Below are positions 1-5,342 of a stretch of 5,342 nt of DNA, piece by piece. Within the stretch, counting starts at the first letter, position 1; each line of letters starts with the position of its first letter. The notes beneath the pieces were generated by a model. That model did not search any database and was not told the origin of the DNA. It saw nothing but the letters and a program-made list of their open reading frames with translations. Origin of the DNA: Acidobacteriota bacterium (GTDB lineage: Bacteria; Acidobacteriota; Vicinamibacteria; Vicinamibacterales; UBA8438); NCBI GenBank assembly GCA_011523485.1, contig WTGR01000541.1, forward strand, positions 2,461 through 7,802, given 5' to 3'. Position numbers and translations under genes: made by a program.

Positions 1-926
1 GCCGCCGATTCCTGCTCGGAGCCCGCGGCGAAGGCGGTCCCGGCGGGCGCCGCCGCCGGACGGCTCGCGCCGGACTCGTCTCCGATCGCCCGCGAAAGGG
101 CCGCCGCGAACCCGGCGGCCGACGCCGACCGGATGCCCGGGTCCTCCGCCAACGCGTTGCGGAACGCCTGCTGGAGTCCCGCGGGGTCGGCGACGTCCGG
201 CCGCAAGTCGACCAGGTCGGCAATCGGCTCGTCGCCGGCCGCCGACGGCCGCGCGCCGGTGAGCAGCTCGTAGGCCAGCACCGCCACGGCAAAGCGATCC
301 GCCGGCGGACCCCAGCGGCGACCCGCCGTCACCTCCGGGGCCGTGTACGGCCTCCGCACGGGAAACCCCAGTCGTACGTGCTCGAGGGCGCTCGCGATGC
401 CGAAGCCGGTCGCGCACACGCCTTCGGAGGTCACCAGCACGTCTCGCAGATGCAGGGCTCCATGCACGAGACCGAGCGCGTGCGCCGCATCCACCGCGTC
501 GGCAAGCGCAGAGATCCATGCCAGCCCCTCGGCGGGGCGCGCCTCGCGCCGCAGGACGACGTCGAGCGACTCCGCCTCGACGTACTCGTAGGCCATGAAC
601 GGCGTGCCCGACTCGAGTCCCGCGGCGAGCGGCGCGACGATCGCGGGGTGCGACGCCTCCACGTTGACGATGTGCGCCAGGGCGTTGGCGAAGACCTCGA
701 CCTGCTCCGGGGTCAAATCGAGATGGAAGGACTTGATGGCGACGGCCCTGTCGCCGTCGGACTCACGGGCGAGATAGACGGGGCCGAGAACCCCGGTACC
801 GACCTGATGCATGACCCGATAGGGCCCGAATGCACCAGGAACAGGAAACTCCCCGGCGTCCTCGCGTGTCAGTGGTCGAAATCCCCCGGCTGGTTTCCGG
901 ATGGTACCATGGGGGAGGTTTCCCAT
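1..926 (-). CDS. Serine/threonine protein kinase-like protein, probable pseudokinase (3' end outside window)
   Basis: The leftward frame is open for 308 codons from ATG 924-926 to the window edge and has a protein-kinase fold. Residues 1-34 are a short leader. The glycine loop (GTGVLGPV) is at about 43-50 and the VAIK lysine is K65. The APE motif is at about 196-198, D210 matches the helix-F aspartate, and YELLTG follows at about 219-224. The catalytic core is altered: the HRD position reads HGA (155-157), the catalytic-loop Lys and Asn positions read H159 and D162, DFG reads GFG (174-176), and the helix-C Glu position aligns with Ala84. In canonical Hanks-type kinases these residues bind Mg-ATP and transfer phosphate, so I infer a non-catalytic scaffold or sensor. 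An Ala/Pro-rich linker starts at about 288, and a membrane or sensory domain could follow outside the window. ATG 926 is the earliest possible start because a TGA directly precedes it; the next in-frame ATG (812) would remove part of the N-lobe. No clear Shine-Dalgarno is seen. The fold call is firm; lack of activity is inference. Confidence 0.8.
   Translation of the reverse strand, partial: MGNLPHGTIRKPAGGFRPLTREDAGEFPVPGAFGPYRVMHQVGTGVLGPVYLARESDGDRAVAIKSFHLDLTPEQVEVFANALAHIVNVEASHPAIVAPLAAGLESGTPFMAYEYVEAESLDVVLRREARPAEGLAWISALADAVDAAHALGLVHGALHLRDVLVTSEGVCATGFGIASALEHVRLGFPVRRPYTAPEVTAGRRWGPPADRFAVAVLAYELLTGARPSAAGDEPIADLVDLRPDVADPAGLQQAFRNALAEDPGIRSASAAGFAAALSRAIGDESGASRPAAAPAGTAFAAGSEQESA
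911..918 (+). promoter_or_regulatory. Probable ribosome binding site of bshC
   Basis: GGGGGAGG contains a perfect GGAGG core (914-918) lying 11 bases before ATG 930, slightly longer than the usual spacing. It supports 930 rather than the upstream in-frame ATG 909, which would place this site inside the gene. The site falls within codons 3-6 of the divergent kinase-like gene on the other strand. Confidence 0.5.
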
Positions 927-929
927 TCA

Positions 930-2564
930 ATGGATGGCGCGCAACAGAGCCCCGGAATTCGTCTGGACGACCGGCGGCTGCCGTGGACCGGGCGTCTGAT
1001 TCGCGACTACTGCCACGCCTTCGAGCGGCTCGCGCCCTACTTCGCCGGGTCCCCGTCGCATGCGGCGAGCTGGATCGACGCGCTGGAGAGCCGCCGGCGG
1101 CGGCGGCCGGACGCGGCGATCGCCGACCTCGTCCTGCGGCAGCTCGACAACCGCGGGGCGCCCGCCGCGGCGCGAACGGCCGCCGCGCGCCTGCGCGACG
1201 CGGACACGGTGGCCGTGGTCACCGGGCAGCAGGCCGGCCTGTTCGGGGGACCGCTCTTCACGCTGCACAAGGCGATCACCGCGGTGCGCCTGGCCCGCCG
1301 GCTCGCCGACGAGCACGGCGCCGCCGCGGTCCCCGTCTTCTGGGTCGACGCCGAGGACCACGACATCGAGGAGATACGCGGCTGCCACGTCCTCGACGGA
1401 GAGCTGCAGCGGGTCTCCGTCTCGCTCGAGGTCGACGCGCCGCCCGGCACGAGCGCGGCCGCCGTCGTCCTGGACGACTCGATACGGGGCGTGCTCGACA
1501 GTCTGCGCGCCGCCCTGCCGCCGACCGAGTTCACCGCCGAGGTAATCGACGCGCTGGCCGCGTCCTACGCACCGGGAATGCGCCTGGTGGACGCGTTCGC
1601 GCGCTGGCTCGACCGGCTCCTGGGGGATCACGGACTCGTGGTCTTCGATGCCTCCGATCCCGCCGCCAAGCCGTTCGTGCGATCCCTGTTCAAGCGCGAG
1701 ATCGGGAACCCGGGCCGCACCGCGCGACTCGCGGCGGACGCCGGGGCGGAGTTGACCGCCCTGGGCTACCACGCCCAGGCCTCTCCCGCCGCCGGGGCCG
1801 TCGCGTTGTTTCGGCTCGACGGCGCCCGGCAGGCGATTCGCGCGATCGACGGCACGTTCTCTTCCGGCGGACGGACGCTCGCGGCACAGGCCCTGCTGGA
1901 GGACATCGACACCGAGCCGGCGCGGTTCAGCCCCAACGTGCTGCTGCGGCCCGTCGTGCAGGACACGCTCCTGCCGACCGTGGCCTACGTGGCGGGTCCC
2001 AGCGAGCTTGCCTACCTCGGCCAACTGCGAGGCATCTACGCGGCGTTCGACGTCCCGATGCCCATCATCTACCCGCGGGCGAGCGCCACCCTCGTCGACG
2101 CGGCGACCGTCAGGTTCCTGAACCGCTACGAAGTCGACTTCGCGCAGCTCCGGCCGCGCGACGACGCGGCGCTGAACCGGCTGCTGGCGCAGCAGATTCC
2201 GGAGGCGATCGAACAGGCGATCGCAGCGGCCGAGCAGTCCGCGGCCGGGCATCTCGACACTATTCGGAACGCCGTCCCGACGCTCGATCCGACACTCGCC
2301 GGAGCAGCCTCGTCGACGGCCGGCCGCATCGCCAGGGAGCTCGGCAACCTGCGCGGCAAGGTCGTGTCGGCCGCCAAGCGGAAGGATTCGACCCTGCGCC
2401 GGCAGTTCGAGCGAGCGCGGGCGCAGAGCTTTCCCGGCGGCGCACCCCAGGAACGGAGCGTCGCCGGCGTCCATTTCCTGAACCGGCACGGCTTCGTGCT
2501 CGTCGACCGGCTGCTGGGCCACCTTCCGCTCGACCCCGGCCATCACTGGCTGCTCACGGTGTAA
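930..2564 (+). CDS. bshC: Bacillithiol biosynthesis cysteine-adding enzyme BshC
   Basis: BshC catalyses the last step of bacillithiol synthesis, adding cysteine to glucosaminyl-malate (GlcN-Mal) in the cytoplasm; bacillithiol is a low-molecular-weight thiol used in redox and metal homeostasis. The 544-residue product matches the usual family length of about 540. Family landmarks appear in order: a short N-terminus leading to FERLAPYFAG (about 32-41), VTGQQAGLFGGPLFTLHKA (about 95-113) in the Rossmann-like core, VFWVDAEDHDIEEI (about 136-149), GPSELAYLGQL (about 356) with PMPIIYPR (to about 383), a helical coiled-coil-like stretch, and a C-terminal HFLNRHGFVLVDRLL segment. I chose ATG 930 for its upstream GGAGG and family-like N-terminus. 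The frame stays open back to 378, but that part is antisense to the kinase-like gene and has no BshC similarity. The rest of the pathway (bshA, bshB) is not in the window. The substrate assignment rests on family membership. Confidence 0.93.
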   Translation: MDGAQQSPGIRLDDRRLPWTGRLIRDYCHAFERLAPYFAGSPSHAASWIDALESRRRRRPDAAIADLVLRQLDNRGAPAAARTAAARLRDADTVAVVTGQQAGLFGGPLFTLHKAITAVRLARRLADEHGAAAVPVFWVDAEDHDIEEIRGCHVLDGELQRVSVSLEVDAPPGTSAAAVVLDDSIRGVLDSLRAALPPTEFTAEVIDALAASYAPGMRLVDAFARWLDRLLGDHGLVVFDASDPAAKPFVRSLFKREIGNPGRTARLAADAGAELTALGYHAQASPAAGAVALFRLDGARQAIRAIDGTFSSGGRTLAAQALLEDIDTEPARFSPNVLLRPVVQDTLLPTVAYVAGPSELAYLGQLRGIYAAFDVPMPIIYPRASATLVDAATVRFLNRYEVDFAQLRPRDDAALNRLLAQQIPEAIEQAIAAAEQSAAGHLDTIRNAVPTLDPTLAGAASSTAGRIARELGNLRGKVVSAAKRKDSTLRRQFERARAQSFPGGAPQERSVAGVHFLNRHGFVLVDRLLGHLPLDPGHHWLLTV

Positions 2565-2591
2565 CGGTCCGCGGCGAGGGGCGGCGCGCGG

Positions 2592-2597
2592 TATACT
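2592..2597 (+). promoter_or_regulatory. Candidate -10 box for xdhC
   Basis: TATACT matches the sigma-70 -10 consensus at 5 of 6 positions and stands out in the GC-rich 46-bp gap after bshC. No convincing -35 hexamer lies 16-18 bases upstream and there is no TG extension. Transcription would begin near 2604, leaving only about 7 bases before ATG 2611. The call rests on this single motif. Confidence 0.4.
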
Positions 2598-2610
2598 GGG
2601 CCGCACCGAG

Positions 2611-3537
2611 ATGAACGAAGAGGTCTTCCAGGCCGTCAACGACGTGTTCGCCCGCGGCGAGTCCGCGGCGCTCGCCACCATCATCCGCACCCAGGGCTCC
2701 ACTCCGCAGCGCGTCGGCGCGAAGATGCTGGTCTTCGCCGACGGACGCACGATCGGCACCATCGGCGGCGGGTGCTACGAGAACGACGCGTTCTGGAAGG
2801 CGCGCCGCGCGCTGGAGACCCGCCGGCCGCTCGTCGCGCGGTACGAGCTCGCCGACGACATCGCGGAAGAGTCCGGACTCATCTGTGGAGGACAGATGGA
2901 GGTCTACATCGAGCCGCTCGAGGCCTCGCCGCACCTGTACCTGGTAGGCGCCGGCCACGTGGCGCTGGAGCTCGGGCGCCTGGCGGCGCCGGCCGGATTC
3001 CGGGTCCACGTCATCGACGACCGCGAGAAGTTCTCCAATGCGGAACGGTTCCCGGATGCCGTCGAGGTCGCCGTCGACGACATCCCGACGTGGCTCGAGA
3101 ACACGAACTTTCCTCCCACCGCCTACGCCGTCATCCTGACCCGCGGCCACCGCCACGACCTGGATGCACTCCGCGCCCTCGCACCGCGTCCGCTCCGCTA
3201 CCTCGGCCTGATCGGCAGCAAGGCCAAGGTCGCGCGACTGCACGACGCGCTACGCGAAGCCGGCGTGACGATAGCCAGTCCGGAGCGGCTGCACGCCCCG
3301 GTCGGCCTGGACATCGGCGCGGTGACGCCCCAGGAGATCGCCGTCAGCATTCTCGCCGAGCTGATCGCCGTCAAGTACGGCAAGCTGGAAGCCGGCAGCG
3401 TCGAGGCGGCGGCCGAGGCGGCCGTGAAGCCGTTGCGGTGGTCTCCCCCCGTCGCCGGGACGGCCGTTGAACGCCCTGACGGAGAAGCCGTATCGAGCGG
3501 CGCGGCGGCACCGGCTGCTATAATCGGAGGTCGTTGA
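2611..3537 (+). CDS. XdhC/CoxI family protein (molybdenum hydroxylase maturation factor)
   Basis: Proteins of this family bind and help sulfurate or insert molybdenum cofactor into xanthine dehydrogenase-type and CO dehydrogenase-type enzymes. The 308-residue product has both family domains. The N-terminal XdhC/CoxI domain shows TQGSTPQRVGAKM (about 28-40), GTIGGGCYEN (49-58, Cys55) and ICGGQMEVYIEPL (from 91). The C-terminal Rossmann domain shows YLVGAGHVALELG (GAGHVA at 113-118), TRGHRHDLDAL, YLGLIGSKAK (to 206) and GLDIGAVTPQEIAVSILAEL (from about 232). The last 50 or so residues are Ala/Pro-rich, look disordered, and contain in their DNA the candidate hrcA promoter. ATG 2611 fits the domain start; only a weak GAG precedes it. 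No molybdoenzyme gene is adjacent, so the client enzyme cannot be named and I give no gene symbol. The gene lies 46 bp after bshC on the same strand and could be cotranscribed with it or use its own -10 box. Confidence 0.9.
   Translation: MNEEVFQAVNDVFARGESAALATIIRTQGSTPQRVGAKMLVFADGRTIGTIGGGCYENDAFWKARRALETRRPLVARYELADDIAEESGLICGGQMEVYIEPLEASPHLYLVGAGHVALELGRLAAPAGFRVHVIDDREKFSNAERFPDAVEVAVDDIPTWLENTNFPPTAYAVILTRGHRHDLDALRALAPRPLRYLGLIGSKAKVARLHDALREAGVTIASPERLHAPVGLDIGAVTPQEIAVSILAELIAVKYGKLEAGSVEAAAEAAVKPLRWSPPVAGTAVERPDGEAVSSGAAAPAAIIGGR
3516..3524 (+). promoter_or_regulatory. Candidate extended -10 promoter for hrcA-grpE-dnaJ
   Basis: TGCTATAAT combines a perfect TATAAT (3519-3524) with the TGn extension, inside the last codons of the XdhC-family gene. 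Extended -10 promoters can work without a good -35, and none is visible about 17 bases upstream. The predicted transcript start is near 3531. This gives a leader of about 57 bases to ATG 3588, or almost none to TTG 3534. No CIRCE-type inverted repeat (TTAGCACTC-N9-GAGTGCTAA) surrounds it. Confidence 0.55.
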
Positions 3538-3587
3538 CCGAGCGCGGCCGGCATGGCTGGTCGCGTTGCCGGGCCGCGGCGCGCACC

Positions 3588-4703
3588 ATGACATCTCGGG
3601 CCACGATCCAGGACCACGACCTCGGTCGGCTCACGCAGCGAGCCAGCGGCATCCTGGGCACGCTGATCACCCAGTACATCGAAACGGGCGAGCCGGTGTC
3701 CTCTCTCTGGCTCGCCCAGCACGGCGATGTCGGGCTGTCGTCCGCCTCGGTGCGCAACGTGATGGCCGAGCTGGAGCAGGCGGGCTACATCTGGCAGCCG
3801 CATACGTCCGCCGGCCGCGTGCCGACGGATCGCGGCTACCGCTACTTCGTCGACCGGCTCCTCAGCCGCCGGCGCGACGCCGATCCCCCGCCGGACGTCG
3901 AGGCGCGGCTGCGGCAGGCCGGCACGCTGAGCGACGTCCTGTCGAACGTATCGCACGAGTTGTCGGTCGCCTCCCATCATCTGGCGTTCGCCTGCCTGCC
4001 CCGGGTGGCGGCGGGCACCTTCAGGCGCATCCAGTTCGTGTCGCTGGGCAGCACGAAGATCCTGGTGGTGGTCACGACCGGCGACGACGAGACCGTGCAC
4101 AAGGCGGTGGACCTCGGCGAGGAGACGGACCGCGGCGCACTGGAGGAGGGCGCCCGGTACCTGTCCGAGACGTTCGCCGGCCTGCCGCTGCTGGACGTGC
4201 GGAGGGCGGTGGTCGAGCAACTGCGGCAGGAACGCATGCTCTACGACCAGCTTCGCTCGCGCGCCCTGCGCCTGGCAAGTCTGACGCTCGAGGAAATGGT
4301 CCCGCCGAACCACCTCTTCGTCGAGGGCGCCTGGTTTCTCGCCGAGGAGGTTTCCGACGGCGAGGACCGCGTGCCGCTCGGCATCCTCCGCACGCTGCTC
4401 GCGATGATCGAGCGCAAGGACCTGCTCGTTCGGGTCCTCGACGAATACCTCGACGGCCCGGGGCTGACGGTCGTGATCGGCACGGAGAACTCGTCGCCGG
4501 AGATGCAGGCCTTCAGCCTCGTGGCTTCCACCTACTTCGACGGCGCCCGCACCGGGCGCATCGGCATCATCGGCCCGCGGCGCATGCGCTATTCCCGAGC
4601 GATCTCGGCGGTGGATCAGGTTTCGCGCGCCGTCAGCCGGGTGCTCGTCGACCAGACGGCCTCATCCGAACATGACAGACGACGTGAACCCGGCACAGCC
4701 TGA
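3588..4703 (+). CDS. hrcA: Heat-inducible transcription repressor HrcA
   Basis: HrcA represses chaperone operons by binding CIRCE operators, and GroEL modulates its activity. The 371-residue product has the N-terminal winged-helix domain (about 12-92) with the hallmark IETGEPVSS (31-39), LSSASVRNVMAELEQAGYI (50-68) and HTSAGRVPTDRGYRYFVD (72-89). The GAF-like and dimerisation regions follow, and the C-terminus carries VVIGTENSS (295-303), FSLVASTYFDGARTGRIGIIGPRRMRYSRAI (309-339) and VDQVSRAVSRVL, as expected for the family. ATG 3588 gives the usual short N-terminus, but it lacks a Shine-Dalgarno. An in-frame TTG at 3534 would add 18 residues, is preceded by GGAGG with only a 3-base gap, and overlaps the xdhC stop. 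I prefer ATG 3588 because the added residues are Arg/Ala-rich and do not look like HrcA. The gene overlaps grpE by 32 bp. The function is secure; the exact start is not. Confidence 0.93.
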   Translation: MTSRATIQDHDLGRLTQRASGILGTLITQYIETGEPVSSLWLAQHGDVGLSSASVRNVMAELEQAGYIWQPHTSAGRVPTDRGYRYFVDRLLSRRRDADPPPDVEARLRQAGTLSDVLSNVSHELSVASHHLAFACLPRVAAGTFRRIQFVSLGSTKILVVVTTGDDETVHKAVDLGEETDRGALEEGARYLSETFAGLPLLDVRRAVVEQLRQERMLYDQLRSRALRLASLTLEEMVPPNHLFVEGAWFLAEEVSDGEDRVPLGILRTLLAMIERKDLLVRVLDEYLDGPGLTVVIGTENSSPEMQAFSLVASTYFDGARTGRIGIIGPRRMRYSRAISAVDQVSRAVSRVLVDQTASSEHDRRREPGTA

Positions 4704-5328
4704 AGAAGACGCGAATCCAGGGCAGCCCGAGTCGGCAGCGAACCCGGAGCAGCCCGAAGAAGATTCCAGCCCGGCGCAGTTCGACGAAGATTCGAGCCGG
4801 CCGCAGTCCGCGGAAGACGCGGGCCCCGGGCACGCCGAAGCCGTACCGGTTGATACGGCATCGAGTTCCGCCGAATCGGAGCCGATTCCGGATCTGGCGG
4901 CGGAGCGCGACGAGTTCCGCGACCTGCTGCTCCGCAAGCAGGCGGAGTTCGACAACTTCAAGAAGCGCGTCGAGCGCGACCGGGCAGAGGCCAACCGGCA
5001 GGCGGAGAGGATCCTCATCGTGGCGCTGCTGCCCCTGCTGGACGACTTCGAGCGGGCCCTCGGGGCCTCGACCGACGCGGGCGGGGTCGAGGCGTACCGC
5101 GCGGGGATCGAGCTCATTCACCGGCAGTTGCTGGAGATTCTCCGCAAGCGCGGCGTAACCTCGATCGACACGGCCGGCGCCCGCTTCGATCCGAACCTGC
5201 ACGAGGCGGTGGCGTACCAGGCCAGCGAGGGCCGCGAGGACGGGGACGTCATCGACGAGCTGCGCCGGGGATATCTGTTCCACGAGAAGCTGCTGCGGGC
5301 AGCCATGGTCAGGGTGGCCAAGGCGTGA
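4672..5328 (+). CDS. grpE: Nucleotide exchange factor GrpE
   Basis: GrpE is the cytoplasmic co-chaperone that releases ADP from DnaK and so resets the DnaK/DnaJ folding cycle. The 218-residue product starts with about 70 acidic Pro/Gln/Glu-rich residues built from 9-residue repeats (6-59) and predicted disordered. A long helix, the dimerisation coiled coil, follows at about 75-112 and includes LLRKQAEFDNFKKRVERDR (86-104). The rest has LLPLLDDFERAL (119-130), the family signature FDPNLHEAVAYQ (172-183), and the C-terminal beta-domain ending GYLFHEKLLRAAMVRVAK (200-217). Length and order match the family, which usually also has a poorly conserved acidic N-terminus. ATG 4672 is the only plausible start; it lies inside the end of hrcA and has no clear Shine-Dalgarno, so translation is probably coupled to hrcA. 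The stop overlaps the next gene by 4 bp. Confidence 0.96.
   Translation: MTDDVNPAQPEEDANPGQPESAANPEQPEEDSSPAQFDEDSSRPQSAEDAGPGHAEAVPVDTASSSAESEPIPDLAAERDEFRDLLLRKQAEFDNFKKRVERDRAEANRQAERILIVALLPLLDDFERALGASTDAGGVEAYRAGIELIHRQLLEILRKRGVTSIDTAGARFDPNLHEAVAYQASEGREDGDVIDELRRGYLFHEKLLRAAMVRVAKA
4687..4848 (+). repeat. 27-bp tandem repeat encoding the GrpE N-terminal 9-residue repeats
   Basis: Six consecutive 27-bp units begin at 4687, 4714, 4741, 4768, 4795 and 4822. They encode NPAQPEEDA, NPGQPESAA, NPEQPEEDS, SPAQFDEDS, SRPQSAEDA and a degenerate GPGHAEAVP. The first three are closest; similarity decays downstream. The unit is a multiple of three, so copy-number change would keep the grpE frame. 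The first unit also holds the hrcA stop codon (4701-4703). Confidence 0.8.
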
Positions 5329-5342
5329 GCAAGCGCGACTAC
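5325..5342 (+). CDS. dnaJ: Start of probable chaperone DnaJ (3' part outside window)
   Basis: GTG 5325-5327 overlaps the grpE stop TGA as GTGA and opens a frame reading M-S-K-R-D-Y up to the window edge. This is the typical start of DnaJ, which usually continues as YEVLGV into the J domain that stimulates DnaK ATPase. Only six codons are visible, so the call rests on this short match, the 4-bp overlap typical of coupled genes, and the position straight after hrcA-grpE. Confidence 0.8.

Noticed and set aside
901..910. Perfect 10-bp palindrome ATGGTACCAT, flanked by GGTTTCC copies at 892-898 and 917-923, as a possible operator.
   Set aside because: It lies within the kinase coding sequence, is short, and has no matching site elsewhere in the window; chance is a sufficient explanation.
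378..929. Upstream in-frame extension of bshC to 728 residues.
   Set aside because: This part is antisense to the kinase-like gene in register with its codons, shows no BshC similarity, and a ribosome binding site supports the start at 930.
2565..2610. Possible terminator after bshC.
   Set aside because: The gap has GC-rich self-complementary bits but no clear stem-loop followed by a T run.
830..2614. Long plus-strand open frame (594 codons) in another phase over bshC.
   Set aside because: Its product is extremely Arg/Ala-rich low-complexity sequence, a frame shadow of bshC.
927..2762. Long minus-strand open frame (611 codons) across bshC.
   Set aside because: It lies antisense to the well-supported bshC, is Arg/Gly-rich without recognisable motifs, and is expected in GC-rich DNA where stops are rare.
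3460..3590. Searched for a CIRCE operator upstream of hrcA.
   Set aside because: No TTAGCACTC or GAGTGCTAA half-site is present, even allowing for a few mismatches.

Overview
The window is high-GC, densely packed bacterial DNA with chromosomal housekeeping content. I see no mobile element, CRISPR array, tRNA or rRNA. Three things together suggest an Acidobacteriota-type genome, possibly Vicinamibacteria: a bacillithiol-synthesis gene (bshC), a serine/threonine-kinase-like protein, and a heat-shock cluster, all in very GC-rich sequence. That placement is inference from gene content and composition, not a database result.

Layout: a leftward gene (926 to the left edge, partial) encodes a protein-kinase fold whose catalytic residues are mostly replaced, so it reads as a pseudokinase. 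Three bases away, diverging from it, bshC runs rightward (930-2564). An XdhC/CoxI-family molybdoenzyme-maturation protein follows (2611-3537). Next come hrcA (start at 3588, or 3534 if an upstream TTG is used, to 4703), grpE (4672-5328) and the first six codons of a probable dnaJ (5325 to the right edge).

The right half is a compact stress-response operon. HrcA is the heat-shock repressor, GrpE the nucleotide-exchange factor for DnaK, and DnaJ its J-domain co-chaperone. The genes overlap (32 bp for hrcA/grpE, 4 bp for grpE/dnaJ), which suggests translational coupling. dnaK is not between grpE and dnaJ, and no CIRCE operator is visible upstream of hrcA. Good -10 boxes lie just before xdhC (TATACT) and inside the 3' end of xdhC (TGCTATAAT, before hrcA), so xdhC and the heat-shock cluster may each have their own promoter.

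I did not find an undescribed system. The items most worth a second look are the degraded kinase active site, the 3-bp divergent start arrangement, and a 27-bp tandem repeat that builds the disordered N-terminus of GrpE and begins inside the end of hrcA. Every stretch longer than about 60 bp is accounted for by a gene.
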